Below, one piece after another: positions 17,867 through 29,127 of a stretch of 64,000 bases of DNA; within the stretch, counting starts at the first letter, position 1; each line of letters opens with the position of its first letter. Source of the DNA: Terriglobia bacterium (GTDB lineage: Bacteria > Acidobacteriota > Terriglobia > Bryobacterales > UBA6623); NCBI GenBank assembly GCA_009841225.1, contig VXMF01000056.1, positions 51,125 to 115,124 of the forward strand, in the 5' to 3' direction. The position numbers and the translations under genes are program-made. The notes below the pieces were generated by a model. The model was not told the origin of the DNA and did no database searches. It was given only the letters and a program-made list of their open reading frames with translations.

Positions 17867-20800
17867 TTACTGTGTCTGAAAGACCACCGTGTTGCTCCTG
17901 ACTCCATCGGCGGCAATCTGAACTTCGTGTTCGCCAACGGTGAGGTCTGATGGCAGGACCACGATGACCTCGTATACCCCTGCCTCGAGGGTTGAAAGAC
18001 CGCTGGATTCGACCTCAACCGTGCGGTTGTCAATCCACGCCTGAGTTGTCGCGACTACCAGCTGCGGTGTCTCGCTGTCGCCTGCAAGGCCGGTCCTACC
18101 CTCTGGGCTGACCGCCCCCAAGCCAGTGCAGTGAATCTTCAGGCGTTCGCCCGCACTGGGCAGTGCCTCGTTCTGCAATGTAAGGGGATCGTCTTCGCGT
18201 TCGGCTGCACCGATCCGCTCAGGAAAGATTCCCGGCTGCACGGCGCTCACGGGAATCGCGGCGACAGCGCTGCGTCCGTACGGCGTTGCCACGCCGACGT
18301 TGACCGATGTGCCTTCCGCCCAGAATGGCAGCTGGAACGTCACTTCTAAGGGTGAAACTCGCACAAGAGGAGCTCCTACGCCATTGATAGGTACGCGAAT
18401 CAGGCCCAGGCGGTCGGGCAGCGTCGGGACCTCCGTCTCCGTGTCCGGTTCGGCCACCAGTTCTTCCAGAGCCAGTTGCGAACCACGCAGCGTGAGCAGA
18501 CTCCCCGGCGCGAATCCACGGCCCGGGCTAGCAGGCGCCTGACTGGCGGCGTTGACGACATTCGAGACCTCGAACGTTGGCGGTCCAGGAGTCGATCGAA
18601 TCGTCGTCGAAACCGCCACTTCCGGCGCGTCCTTAACGCGCGCCACGTACTCTGTGTCGCCCAGCGTCGCTCCCAGCTGCCAGTTCACCGACACCTCCCC
18701 GAAAGCGTCGGTTGTCGGACTCGCGATGATCGGGCTGTCCTCACCGGCTGCGAGAAACTCCATTGCGACACCGCTGTACCGCACGTGATCCTCGTCGCGC
18801 AGCACAAATCCCAGCGGCGATCTCAGTTCATCCCCGGTCAGACCGTAGAGTTCTGGCGGATGCATCCGCAGCATCTTCATGCCCTCGAGGCCGGAACGCA
18901 CCCTCAGCCGAGTTCGAGGCTGGTCATAGCCGAGTTCCGAGGCCTCGGCCACGAGCGAGGTCACGCCTGCTTCGAGCCCGATCACTTCGAATTCGGCATG
19001 CAACTCTCCAGCCGGGATCGTCACAGTCGCCGGCACCGCGGCGATCGCGTCGCCCAGGGTCAGCTGGACTGTCAGGTCGGTATTCCGCGCGTCGGCGATT
19101 TCGATTCGTACACGGCCAGTGCTTTCGGCAACCACACCGCCTGCGGGCCAGGTCGAAAGGTGGAGCATGCGCACTAAATCGGTGGCGATCGTGGCGCGAT
19201 CGTCCAAGTGCGCGATGAAATAGCCGCGCCAGAGGCGGCGCAGCCGCTCCAGCCGCCTAAGCGTGTCCGGGTCTGGAGCCGTCCCTTGATCCACCACCAG
19301 CACGAACGCAAACCGGAAGTGCCGCTGCGATACCGATGTGTCTGGCCTGCGCGCGCCGTGTGCAGCGATGATGTCTTCGATGCGGACCTCCTTGCGCACG
19401 CCGTTGAACTTCACGCCAGCCTCGGGTGATCGCGAGCGGGCACCGTGGGACATTGCCGAAGGAACTTCGACGAGAAACGAGGGCTTGACCTCGTCTGGAT
19501 CGAAGAAGCCCATCAGGTACTTGTCCAGAGCGCTATAGGTCTGAGACGCGGCGAAGGTCTCAAAGCGGGGGTTTGCCTCGGCTCCGTTGTCGCGGATCGC
19601 ATTGCCCTCGAGCACGGACGCATCCGTGTTGAAGTAGAAGCTCCAGTGATTCAGCTGCCGGCCTAGCGTCGTCGGGTTGAAGTGACCGGTCTCTGGATCC
19701 TTGAAGATTGCGTTGGCCAAGAACCTGTGGCCGATCTCGTGTGCGAGCACCGTGAGCAGCGAGCTATCGGGGCGGTAGGGGATCGGCTCTAGTGGATTGT
19801 CAGGGTAAGCGGAGATCGGACCCATGTTTACGAACGAACCCGTGCGGCGCGGCGAACCGAAGTAAGGTCCCGAATTGGACACGGGCTTCCCAATGCCCGT
19901 GACTTCGTTGCGCACAGTGTAGGCATGCGCCAGAGTATGGACGCTGGCATCCAGGCCCAGGTCGTTGAACAGGATCACCGAGTCGTAGGCGTCATCTTGA
20001 GAGCGGAAGAACTGGTGAAACGCCGCGAACTCGTCAATCGTTGTGGCTGAAGTGAAGACCTCGGCCAAGATCGCTGTCTCGTCGAACACGTCCGCTGACG
20101 CTGCACTCCAATCGACCGCCAGAGAGGGTCGCGTCACGTCGCCCGGGAAGATCCCCACGATCGCCGCTGGCAGGTCGATGTCACCGTAGCGGAATTCGAT
20201 CGAGTCGTCCGCGCCCAAGGTCAGCTGAAACGTCTGGAGGTTGCCGACACCCTCGCGTGCCCAGAGCGGGATCCCGTGCCAGGTCACCACAACGCGGTCC
20301 GGCGAGGCAGCAAAGTAGATTTGTCCGGCAACGCTGGGGTCCATGTCCTCGAAGAGCGGAGCGATCCGCGGTGGCCCGCCCGCCGCCCGCGCGTAGGTGC
20401 GGTAGTTGGAACTCGGTTCCGGAGCGACGAAAGTCAGATTGCCGTCGGAATGCACATAGGCACCTGGATAGGTCTTTCCGTAGTACGTGAACTCGAACGG
20501 CAGCTCGATCCTGACGGCGTCGTCGTCACCCAGATCGAGCGGCACTCCCTGGGCACTGATCGGCGGAAGGGCGGTAGCGTCCGATGACTCTATCTGGAAA
20601 CTCTCGTCCCGTGAAGTGATTAAGATCCTGCGCCCTTCAAGGTCGACCTGATTGGCCGGCGACACGATTTCGGGCGTGGCCTCGATGATCGCGATCTCGC
20701 CGACGGAGGTAGGAACACGAGGTACGTCTTGCGAACGCCGGGTCGGCACGACGGATAGCGACGACAAGCGCGGCAGCTTTCGCGACGGTACGTGCGGCTG

Positions 20801-20980
20801 CCGCGCGCTGGGATCGAGCAGCACATGTTGCTGGTGGAGAAAGACTGTTTCCGCCGCGCTGCGCTGCGCGTCGCAGAGGCCAATCCCCGACGTGGCAGGG
20901 GCTGCCGACACCCACGGCACCGCAACGAGCGTGGCCGCGGCGGCGCCGAGCATGGGTGCAGAGCCCATCCTAAGTCGCAT
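17867..20980 (-). CDS. Secreted HExxH metalloprotease-like protein with nidogen-like N-terminus and Solibacter-type C-terminal domain (TIGR03437-like)
   Basis: Signal-like 'MRLRMGSAPMLGAAAATLVAVPWVSA'; 'TVLAHEIGHRFL'; C-terminal 'ISNVVNAAS..PLVRVSPLEVTFQLPFWAEGTSVNVGVATPYGRSA' type. Confidence 0.75.
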   Translation of the reverse strand: MRLRMGSAPMLGAAAATLVAVPWVSAAPATSGIGLCDAQRSAAETVFLHQQHVLLDPSARQPHVPSRKLPRLSSLSVVPTRRSQDVPRVPTSVGEIAIIEATPEIVSPANQVDLEGRRILITSRDESFQIESSDATALPPISAQGVPLDLGDDDAVRIELPFEFTYYGKTYPGAYVHSDGNLTFVAPEPSSNYRTYARAAGGPPRIAPLFEDMDPSVAGQIYFAASPDRVVVTWHGIPLWAREGVGNLQTFQLTLGADDSIEFRYGDIDLPAAIVGIFPGDVTRPSLAVDWSAASADVFDETAILAEVFTSATTIDEFAAFHQFFRSQDDAYDSVILFNDLGLDASVHTLAHAYTVRNEVTGIGKPVSNSGPYFGSPRRTGSFVNMGPISAYPDNPLEPIPYRPDSSLLTVLAHEIGHRFLANAIFKDPETGHFNPTTLGRQLNHWSFYFNTDASVLEGNAIRDNGAEANPRFETFAASQTYSALDKYLMGFFDPDEVKPSFLVEVPSAMSHGARSRSPEAGVKFNGVRKEVRIEDIIAAHGARRPDTSVSQRHFRFAFVLVVDQGTAPDPDTLRRLERLRRLWRGYFIAHLDDRATIATDLVRMLHLSTWPAGGVVAESTGRVRIEIADARNTDLTVQLTLGDAIAAVPATVTIPAGELHAEFEVIGLEAGVTSLVAEASELGYDQPRTRLRVRSGLEGMKMLRMHPPELYGLTGDELRSPLGFVLRDEDHVRYSGVAMEFLAAGEDSPIIASPTTDAFGEVSVNWQLGATLGDTEYVARVKDAPEVAVSTTIRSTPGPPTFEVSNVVNAASQAPASPGRGFAPGSLLTLRGSQLALEELVAEPDTETEVPTLPDRLGLIRVPINGVGAPLVRVSPLEVTFQLPFWAEGTSVNVGVATPYGRSAVAAIPVSAVQPGIFPERIGAAEREDDPLTLQNEALPSAGERLKIHCTGLGAVSPEGRTGLAGDSETPQLVVATTQAWIDNRTVEVESSGLSTLEAGVYEVIVVLPSDLTVGEHEVQIAADGVRSNTVVFQTQ

Positions 20981-21142
20981 TCCCACCGCTTTGATTGTCA
21001 CACTTAGCGCCAAAACTTGCGAATCTTGCTGGTCGGACCTTAGCAAGCTAGATGAAGACCCCGATATAGAAGCCGAACTGATTGCGATGCTGGGCAGGGC
21101 ATAGGCGGGCCGGGCTAGCAAGCCGTCCACTACAATGCGGGG

Positions 21143-21793
21143 ATGTCGGCGACGTCGATTGGAAAACTCGCCTCCAAAGCCTCGGGCCGCACACGGGGCC
21201 TTTACCTCGACGATGCCTGGGCTTGGTCACGATCGCAGGCGGATGCGCTGCGTCGGCGCGACATCGATGCGATCGACTGGGAGAACGTGATCGAGGAAAT
21301 CGAAGACGTGGGTAACCGTCATTCCGATGCATGGGCGTCGCACTGCAGGAACGTCATCTCGAACCTGCTGAAGATCGAGCATAGCGGCGCAGCGGAGGCC
21401 GTCGACCACTGCCGCAAAGAGATCGTGGCTTGGAGGCGGGAGATGTACGGCAAGCTCTACGAAAATCCCGGAATGAAGAGCAGTCTCACCGAGCTGCTGG
21501 ATAGGGCGTGGAGGCTCGGCAGGGGGGATGCCGTGCAGGCGCTGGCCGAGCAAGCCGGTCCCGAGGACTGGGTGGCGGGGAAGAGGGGTTTGCGCGGCTG
21601 GCAAGGGCGCTTGCCGCTGGAGTGCCCGTACAGCCTCGAGGAAATCGTTGGCTACGACCCCGTCGACAAGAGGGCCGAGCCCGAGCCTGACGTCTGGCCC
21701 GCGTCCGTGGCTCGGCGGCTGAACGAGAAACTGGGTAGGGGCTACCCTGTGCCGCATCGGGCCCCAGAGCCCGAGAGCGGGCGCTCGCGCTGA
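21143..21793 (+). CDS. DUF29 family protein
   Basis: 'YLDDAWAWSRSQADALRRRDIDAIDWENVIEEIEDVGNRHSDAW'. Confidence 0.85.
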   Translation: MSATSIGKLASKASGRTRGLYLDDAWAWSRSQADALRRRDIDAIDWENVIEEIEDVGNRHSDAWASHCRNVISNLLKIEHSGAAEAVDHCRKEIVAWRREMYGKLYENPGMKSSLTELLDRAWRLGRGDAVQALAEQAGPEDWVAGKRGLRGWQGRLPLECPYSLEEIVGYDPVDKRAEPEPDVWPASVARRLNEKLGRGYPVPHRAPEPESGRSR

Positions 21794-21981
21794 GCGGATC
21801 GGCGGGCATATTGGGAGGCACTGGGGCCGGGTCGGCCGCTCGTACTCTATCGCTGTAGTCGCACTGCGGCCGTCTTGAGCACTTCGCCAGACGGGTGGGT
21901 CCGCAATGCTGCCTGAGCCTCCACAGCCGGCGAGCGTGTAAAACATAAGCGGTCCGAATGTCTTAGTGAATTGGCTCTTAG

Positions 21982-24513
21982 TTGGTACACTCTTTGGATG
22001 CCGTGGTTCGGGGTCTGTGGAGCCGTGCGCTGCTTTGCGGGATCATAGCTCCCGTATGGGCGCAGAGTGCGGAGACAGCAGACCTACCGCGCATACCGTC
22101 CGCCGAGGACAGAACGGCTCTTTCCGGCACTAGCGACCGTGCGCCCCAGGACTTGCGGACAGCGGTCTTTCGCGGGCGCGAACTGTCGTACGTAGTCGTG
22201 GACGGCATGGCAGTCCACGCCGGCGATATCGTCCTGGGTCCGGCTAGCGACATCGAAGCCGCCTCAGCCGGCCCGGGCCTTTCCGAACGTTCCGAGCCGC
22301 TCATACCGGTAAGGCGTGATACCGCCCCCGCCAGCTCGGACAAGCTCTGGCCCAATGCGACCGTTCCATACGTGATCGACAGCGACCTCTCGGATTTGCA
22401 GCGCCAGAACGTCGAGAGCGCCATCGCTGAATGGAATGGCAAGACCGTAATCTCGCTGGTAGCGCGGACTGCGGAGGCGAACTATGTGCGGTTCCGAAAC
22501 ATCGCCGTGGGCAACTGCAGGTCCAGAGTCGGCATGGTCGGCGGGGAGCAGGCGATTGGCTTGCCGCCTGGGGGCTGCTCGGCCCACGCAGTCGCCCACG
22601 AGATCGGCCATGCGATCGGGCTGTGGCACGAGCACCAGCGTGTGGACCGATGGAAATACGTCTCGATAGAAGTCGGTAATCTAGACCGGTCCCTAGACGC
22701 TTGGTTCAAGGCGGAACATCCGGGCAGTGACTTCTATGACTTTGCGTCGGTGATGCACTATGGCCCTCTGACCGCGACTGCCAACGGCGGATTCGTGATG
22801 GAGACCATCCCACCCGGGATCGACATCCCCGCTGCAGGACTGTCTGCCGGCGACATCGACGGGGTGGCGCGACTCTACGGACAAGTGCCAGAGAAGTTGA
22901 CGATTTCCAGCAATCCTCCCGGTCTGGACGTCCTAGTAGACAACGTGCGCTACACCACTCCGGTGAGTTTCGACTGGCCGGATCGCAGCATCCACACGAT
23001 CGAGCCGCCAGTGTCAGTCGTCGAGGGAGAGACGCGCTATCTGTTCGGTCGCTGGAATACAGGCGGGAACCGCTTGCGCTACGTGATCGCCGGCCAGGTC
23101 GGAACGTGGCTAGAGGCCAATTTCATCGTCCAGCACCGAGTGGAAATCGAAGCTCGTCCCCCTGACGCGGGCGAAGTCGTGGTCACTCCGCGTACGCCGG
23201 ACGGGTATTACACGATCCGCACTCCGATGCGGGCCGAGGCCAAGGCGGATCCCTCCGGCGAGTACCAGTTTTGGCAGTGGGGCAGCAACCTGCACGGCGA
23301 GCACGGCCGCTCGTCGAATCCGGCGACTTGGGCCGTGGACCGGCCGGAAAAACACTTCCATGCATATTTCGTGGATCACCCCTTGGTCCGCATCACCTCA
23401 ACGGTGGATCCGTTCACTGTCTATGTCGACGGCACGCTGCGCCTAGGCCCGCTCGCGCTTTCCCCTGAAGAGCATTCCGATCCCGTCGAACTCAGGGTCG
23501 ACGAAGTCCGTCCGGCTCCGGGTCCGGGACTGCTGCGTCATCGATTCGAGCGCTGGAGCAACGGCGGGGCAATCTCCCAGAAGGTCGTCCTGCCGCAGCA
23601 GGGCGGGGAGATCTCGGCCGAGATCGTGCCCGAGGTTCCGTTGTCCTTCTCCGTGGCCCAATCCGGAACCGGGACAGTCACGGTGGAGCCTGCCTCGGTA
23701 GATGGCTATTACCCCAAAGGCACTGCCGTTCGTGTCACTGCCAGGCCTTCTTTCGGCTGGACGTTCGCCGGGTGGATTGGCGAGATCGGCTCAGTAGACC
23801 CGGCGGCTCAGCTGGAAATGGTCCGCCCCATCCATCTGAAGGCATCCTTCTCCCTAGTCGGTTCTCTGCAGGTTGACGAGGAAAGCCTCCTCGAAGAGCC
23901 GTTCCTAGATCAAGGACTTGTGGGTTCTGAACGCATGACGGGGGACTTCTGGCCTCCCTCCGAACCGGCCGAGGATCTCTTCCGAATCAAGATTTCCCCC
24001 CCTGATGGCGTAGTCGAGCGATTCGCCGAAGCCACTCAACTGGCGCAGGTCCGGCCGACGGCCGTCGATACCACGGCACAGACTTCCAATCTAGATCTTC
24101 GGTCGAGGGTGCTTGATTACTCCGGTTCCGTTGGAAGCGAGGTCAGATCAGGGACGATCGCGAGCGACTTGGCGAGTCTGCGGGCAAAGACGTTCGTGTC
24201 TCCGCCGGGGAACGATCCCGAACCGCAGGTGCTTGGGCTAGTGAATCACAGCCAACAGCAGATGCGGTTCGTGGTCGAGTCTGACCGCCCGTGGTTGTTT
24301 GCTTACCCAAGCGAGGGGACGCTAGCGGGCGGGGAAAGTGCTCAGGTCGCCGTGAGCGTCTCAAGTGCCGGGATGCCGCCAGAGACGTATCGCGGCCAGC
24401 TCGTGGTCCGTCAGATTCCAGCGGATGTGGCGGGGGACGGAGTGGCCGAGACAGTCTATGTGACATTCGTGAGCGTGCCCAGCGGCCGAGGGCCGCTCGT
24501 CCAGACTCAATAG
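21982..24513 (+). CDS. Secreted astacin-like (M12A) metalloprotease with BACON-like C-terminal domain
   Basis: 'VAHEIGHAIGLWHEHQRVDRW' = HExxHxxGxxHExxR; leader 'LLCGIIAPVWAQS'. Confidence 0.9.
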   Translation: MVHSLDAVVRGLWSRALLCGIIAPVWAQSAETADLPRIPSAEDRTALSGTSDRAPQDLRTAVFRGRELSYVVVDGMAVHAGDIVLGPASDIEAASAGPGLSERSEPLIPVRRDTAPASSDKLWPNATVPYVIDSDLSDLQRQNVESAIAEWNGKTVISLVARTAEANYVRFRNIAVGNCRSRVGMVGGEQAIGLPPGGCSAHAVAHEIGHAIGLWHEHQRVDRWKYVSIEVGNLDRSLDAWFKAEHPGSDFYDFASVMHYGPLTATANGGFVMETIPPGIDIPAAGLSAGDIDGVARLYGQVPEKLTISSNPPGLDVLVDNVRYTTPVSFDWPDRSIHTIEPPVSVVEGETRYLFGRWNTGGNRLRYVIAGQVGTWLEANFIVQHRVEIEARPPDAGEVVVTPRTPDGYYTIRTPMRAEAKADPSGEYQFWQWGSNLHGEHGRSSNPATWAVDRPEKHFHAYFVDHPLVRITSTVDPFTVYVDGTLRLGPLALSPEEHSDPVELRVDEVRPAPGPGLLRHRFERWSNGGAISQKVVLPQQGGEISAEIVPEVPLSFSVAQSGTGTVTVEPASVDGYYPKGTAVRVTARPSFGWTFAGWIGEIGSVDPAAQLEMVRPIHLKASFSLVGSLQVDEESLLEEPFLDQGLVGSERMTGDFWPPSEPAEDLFRIKISPPDGVVERFAEATQLAQVRPTAVDTTAQTSNLDLRSRVLDYSGSVGSEVRSGTIASDLASLRAKTFVSPPGNDPEPQVLGLVNHSQQQMRFVVESDRPWLFAYPSEGTLAGGESAQVAVSVSSAGMPPETYRGQLVVRQIPADVAGDGVAETVYVTFVSVPSGRGPLVQTQ

Positions 24514-24756
24514 GAACGAGGGACCTGGACGAACCGTAGCGCTTGGCGACCTAACCCTCTTGAGTCGGGTGCTCGCCCCGACTGGATGAAACAGGTGCAA
24601 AGGACGGGCACGGGCGACGGGTTGACTGCTACGTCCCTCTGTTGGAATACGGAGCGGAGGCGAGGGTGGTCGCAGTCAGTTTCCGTGAGTAGTTTCGCGA
24701 TCTTCCACCAGCGTGCGGCTTCCCGGGCTCTCTCCCGGGCCCAGCGACCGCTATAG

Positions 24757-25176
24757 CTACGCGCTGCGAGCCCAGGGCGGCGGGGGCGCAATCGGAGAAT
24801 TCCAAGGGAGAACTATACGACGACAGGATTTCGTTTGGTCGCACCATATGCCAATCACAGTGCTATATTGTTCCGTCGTTCCTATTGGATCGAAGTGATC
24901 GAGCGCATATGGCGCGAGTTGCCGGGTGTAGACCATGCGGATCGCCAGCAGCGTGGCCGCCGTCAGCACGAGAGCGTTGCCCAGCGCGGGATTCGGGGCC
25001 AGCGGACACTCGGTGTGCGCCGTAAACACCCACGCCACGCCGCAGAACGCGATCACGAGTCCGGTTGCGCGGACGAGGTTGAGCCGGTCCTCGGGCACGA
25101 CTACGGCCGAGATCACGGATCTGCCTATCTGTGGAGCGGTTGAGGCAGGTTTGCTGCCGCTATCCAGCCTCTCCAA
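24757..25176 (-). pseudogene. EamA/DMT transporter fragment
   Basis: 'NLVRATGLVIAFCGVAWVFTA...GNALVLTAATLLAIRMVYTRQLA' EamA-like but no full 10-TM protein. Confidence 0.6.
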
Positions 25177-25241
25177 ATCGGGTCATGTGGACGCACACCG
25201 AATGACGGAAACGCAGGGCGGCCCTCATTACGCGTAGGAAA

Positions 25242-28200
25242 CTACGGGGTTAGATCCGCGCCGAAGGCTCCCTCGATTGTGCCCCACTCCCAGGTTCCAA
25301 CCACGGCGCGCGGCCCTGCCGGGTCGTAGCCGACGAACTTACCCGTGGTTGAGCCGGTGATGAAACTCCTCTCGCGGCGACTCGGGTCGAAATAGCGGAC
25401 TCGAACAATAGACGTGCCGCTGAACCCAATTCGGTCTAGCGTGTCGAGCTGGACGCTCGCTCCGTCGAAGATGAGTTGGCTGACCTCGAAGTTTGCGTCC
25501 AGCAACGGCCCGCCATTATCTGTCCTCGCTAGGTTTTCGATGACCGTGGTGACCGCTGAGCCATCCGGCCGATCGCTTCGCCAGCGAACACTGAGGCTGA
25601 TATCACCGTCGTAGAACGCTGTCCCGTCTGAGCTGACGTCCACGGCCAACGTGCGCCCGACATAGGTTGAGTTGAACCCCCTGGGGAAGTTCGGGTCGCC
25701 GGTCGAGAATATTGTTTGCCCAATCTGGCTATAGGCGAACACCCCGCTGCGCTCGTTCCCGGTCGCCGCCTCCACCGGCGAGAGGGCGTTCTCACGAACG
25801 TGCTTGGCCCACACGCCGAATCGGCCGTAGTCGGTGTTGTCGTACTTGACCTCGACTTCGTACTCGAACGCCGCGTAAATGTCCTCGAAGTCGTAGTCGC
25901 CGTTATCTAGGCTGGATTGGCTCAGGGTGCCGTCGAAAACGCCCCCGTCTTCGACCGCGTCACGGAAACTTGCGGGACTAGCTAGGGCTGCAAGGGCGTC
26001 CTGAAGAAGCTCGACGGCGTCCTCGTCGCGATCCGCGAGGCTTGACCCAGAGGGGTAGCGCGTGCCCAGCAGCACGCTGGTGCCCGTTCGACTGCCGAAG
26101 ATGTAGTCCTGCAGGGTTTGGTTCGCATCCTCCCACAGCCTCTCGCGGCTCTGCAGCGCGGTGCTCGTGCTCTGGTCGAAAATGTTGATGTAGATACTCA
26201 GCAGGCTGAGCTGCCGGTCCAGCTCTTCCTGCGCCTTCTGGAACAGCCGGGGGCCCACAATGATGGTCCCGCCGCTGGCAGACAGCTCGGCGGCGGGCAG
26301 CTCGATGCGGTCGTTGTCGGTGTCGCGCGCGTCGATCGTGATGTTCCCGTCACTATCTGGCCGGGCCACCAGCCAGGTCTCGGCCACCTCGCCGAGATCG
26401 GGCGTCGGGACCACCGGACGAACGGGCGGCGGGGGTCGCGTGGATGTTCCGTGGGAGTCTACGCCGAAGCCGCCCGCCAGGATCACGTTCCCTCGCGAGC
26501 TGAGGCTCCAAGTGCCGATAGCAGATTGCCCTGCGTCCGCTCCGCGGCCCACGAAGCGTCCTTCGAACTCTGAGCTCAGCGACCGAGGCGAAAACCGGAC
26601 CGCGAGCGGGTTGAACGAAACGGAGGCGGTGCCACTGGATGCCGGTTCGAACGAGCCGTCACTCGAATGGAGCCTGGCAGTGGGCAAGTGAATCGTGTCC
26701 ACTTCCTGCAGGGAGTAGCGCCACAGGCGGCCGGTCACGTCTTGCAGGTCGGTAACCAGGCCCGTGACCTGCCTGCTGGCAAACCGCACGCGCAGCTCGA
26801 TGTTGCCCGTGTAGATGGCTTGGCTGGACTCCCTGCTCGCTGCGACCGTCTCGCCAAGGTAGAGTGCCTCCCCGCTGCCCGGCAGATCTCGGGTCCGCGT
26901 GGGCTCCAAAGGGCTGTAGGCGAACGCGCCGATGCCTTCCGTGCCGGACGCGAAGTCTAGGGGACGCGAGGCCGCGCTCCGTTCCTGCTTGGTATACGCT
27001 CCGTAGCGTGTCGCGCCAGTCCAGCCGAATCCTAGGCGGGTAGCGCTCCGCACCGCGAAGTACGTGTCATCGCTCTCGTCGGCATCCACTAGCCTCGAGC
27101 GCGAAAAGATACCGCTGTCAAGTGATTCGCGAAAGGCAGATGCGCTGCCTAGCGCCGCCAGCACGTCTTCGATGTCCTCGATGAGCTCTTCGTAGTCAAT
27201 GGTGATGCCATTCCGCTCCTTGGGCGCGTCCTGGCCCAGCAGCGTTCTGCCCTCGCCCGGGAAGACGAGGCTCAGGTGATCGGCGATGCGGTCCCAGCGC
27301 CGTTCGATCGTCGTGGCCAGGCTCGGGGCCGATTCGGCGAGTCCGATCAAAACCTCGAGATCCTCGAGCTCGTTCGTGATCAGGGCGAGCGCTTCTTCTG
27401 CGAAGGTCACTTCGCGGTCGGCCCGGCCGTGCGTGAACAGCCCGTGCACCGAATACTCCAGACCGTTCACCTCGAGGATCGAGCCTTCGCGCGTGCTAGT
27501 GCCGCTGTCGCTGGTCAAGCGTACCCGTGGAGTGACGCCAACGTAAGTGACCAGCGCGTCAGTTGTCAGCGGCTCGCCGGGATCGGGCCTGCCGGGTGGA
27601 ACCGTCGTGCGCACGGCCCGCCAAGTACTGCCTGCGACCTGCGTCAGTACGTAGTTCGAACCGCCGACGGAGATCACGTCGCCGCTGCTTACCGAGGCGC
27701 CTTCGTACAGATAGGAGCCGTCCTCGACTTGGGTCAGGACGATGCTTCCGCCGGTGCCCGGCAGGACGACGTGAATCGGCATGGGCTGCGGCTCGGCTCG
27801 CCAGGCCCCGTCCACCAGCGTGAGCCGGTAGCGGTGCCCGTTGACGGTGGAGCGCACGACGTGGCCGCTGCGAATGGCATCGTCTCCCAGAGTCCACTGG
27901 CCGTTTTCTTGCCGAATCACTCGGATCACGCCGCCGTATGCCCCTAGGTGCACCGTCTCGGGCTCGGTCACGAAGCTTGCAGTCCAGCGCCCGTCTGTCC
28001 CGAGCGAGAACCTGTATCTTGCGCCAGCCGCCTCGCGAACTTCGCCGCTCCATAGCGGCGTGCCATTGAGTTCGAAGGTGCCCGCTTCCAGCCTGGTGAC
28101 CTGCACCGTCGTGCCACTCGCCCCCAGCGCCACCCGTTGAGGCTCCGATGGCACGAAATGTGCTTGCCACATACCGTCTGTGCCTAGGGCGAGTGTGTAG

Positions 28201-28826
28201 CGGTTGCCGTTGGCTGCCCGCACCACGTGGCCGCTGCGAAGCTCCGCATCGTTGAGCCAGAAGCTGCCGTTCTCGCGCATTTCGATGTCCACGGCGTCGC
28301 CGCTGATGCCGAGCGCGAGGCGCACAGGATCCGGCGCCACGAATTCCGCGCTCCAGCTACCACTGGTGCTGAGCTCCAGTTCGTAGCGGTTGCCGTTGCC
28401 GGCCGTGACTACGTGGCCGCTCTGCACGGCAGAGGAGCCGAGCTGGTAGGTGCCGTCCTCCTGGAGTTCCAGGGTGACTTCGTCGCCGCTGGTGCCTAGC
28501 TGCACGCGTGCAGGATCCGGCGAAACGAATGCGGCACTCCATGTGCCGCCGGACAGAGTCAGGCGGTAGGTGGCCGCGTTCTCGCCGCGAACGGTGCTGC
28601 CGCTGGTGAATGGCTGGCCGTTGTGCGTCCAGCCCCCGGCTTGGGTCGAGATCACGGTGGTGGCGCCACCCCGCTCGCCCAGTGTCACGACCACGACGGC
28701 GGGCACGAACGGTGGGGGAGCGGGAATCCTGGGGGCGGGTTCGCTCGCACAGCCGACCAAGACAGCCGAGACAAGCGCGGAGAGGACCACCCAGCACAAG
28801 GCGGCGGTTCTGGGGTTCCGATTCAC
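25242..28826 (-). CDS. Repeat + double TbpB-like barrel lipoprotein, paralogue C
   Basis: GTG start at 28826 preceded by AGGAG; signal/lipobox 'VVLSALVSAVLVGC'; 6 N-terminal repeats; two barrel-like modules; ends 'GAFGADLTP'. Confidence 0.8.
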   Translation of the reverse strand: MNRNPRTAALCWVVLSALVSAVLVGCASEPAPRIPAPPPFVPAVVVVTLGERGGATTVISTQAGGWTHNGQPFTSGSTVRGENAATYRLTLSGGTWSAAFVSPDPARVQLGTSGDEVTLELQEDGTYQLGSSAVQSGHVVTAGNGNRYELELSTSGSWSAEFVAPDPVRLALGISGDAVDIEMRENGSFWLNDAELRSGHVVRAANGNRYTLALGTDGMWQAHFVPSEPQRVALGASGTTVQVTRLEAGTFELNGTPLWSGEVREAAGARYRFSLGTDGRWTASFVTEPETVHLGAYGGVIRVIRQENGQWTLGDDAIRSGHVVRSTVNGHRYRLTLVDGAWRAEPQPMPIHVVLPGTGGSIVLTQVEDGSYLYEGASVSSGDVISVGGSNYVLTQVAGSTWRAVRTTVPPGRPDPGEPLTTDALVTYVGVTPRVRLTSDSGTSTREGSILEVNGLEYSVHGLFTHGRADREVTFAEEALALITNELEDLEVLIGLAESAPSLATTIERRWDRIADHLSLVFPGEGRTLLGQDAPKERNGITIDYEELIEDIEDVLAALGSASAFRESLDSGIFSRSRLVDADESDDTYFAVRSATRLGFGWTGATRYGAYTKQERSAASRPLDFASGTEGIGAFAYSPLEPTRTRDLPGSGEALYLGETVAASRESSQAIYTGNIELRVRFASRQVTGLVTDLQDVTGRLWRYSLQEVDTIHLPTARLHSSDGSFEPASSGTASVSFNPLAVRFSPRSLSSEFEGRFVGRGADAGQSAIGTWSLSSRGNVILAGGFGVDSHGTSTRPPPPVRPVVPTPDLGEVAETWLVARPDSDGNITIDARDTDNDRIELPAAELSASGGTIIVGPRLFQKAQEELDRQLSLLSIYINIFDQSTSTALQSRERLWEDANQTLQDYIFGSRTGTSVLLGTRYPSGSSLADRDEDAVELLQDALAALASPASFRDAVEDGGVFDGTLSQSSLDNGDYDFEDIYAAFEYEVEVKYDNTDYGRFGVWAKHVRENALSPVEAATGNERSGVFAYSQIGQTIFSTGDPNFPRGFNSTYVGRTLAVDVSSDGTAFYDGDISLSVRWRSDRPDGSAVTTVIENLARTDNGGPLLDANFEVSQLIFDGASVQLDTLDRIGFSGTSIVRVRYFDPSRRERSFITGSTTGKFVGYDPAGPRAVVGTWEWGTIEGAFGADLTP
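27600..28700 (-). repeat. Six tandem about 58-aa repeat units in paralogue C
   Basis: Starts VTLGERGG / RVQLGTSGD / RLALGISGD / RVALGASGT / VHLGAYGG / VVLPGTGG. Confidence 0.75.
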
Positions 28827-29127
28827 TTGTGATGCTCCTTGATTTACTACAGCATAGTCTATTGCGTTCTTGCGACGGACTGTTGATGCCTCGCCGCACT
28901 CGAATTGAGCCCGAGCCTGCCCGCTGTTGCGTAAGATAGTTCCGGTCAATAGTGGCGAGCTGTGCTCCGGATCGGGCGGACGTATTCGCTAGTTTGGATG
29001 CCGGTGGTTCTGCGGAAAGGACAGAATTGGCGGCAATTCTTGACGGTGAGGGAGTTCGGATCAAAATTCGAGGCTTGTATTACATTCCCGTGCTATACTG
29101 TATTGGCCAAAACAAGGGGAACGGAAA

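Noticed and set aside
29080-29127. Extended -10-like 'TGCTATACTG' upstream of lipoprotein D
   Set aside because: Plausible promoter but no convincing -35 at standard spacing, so not listed as a feature
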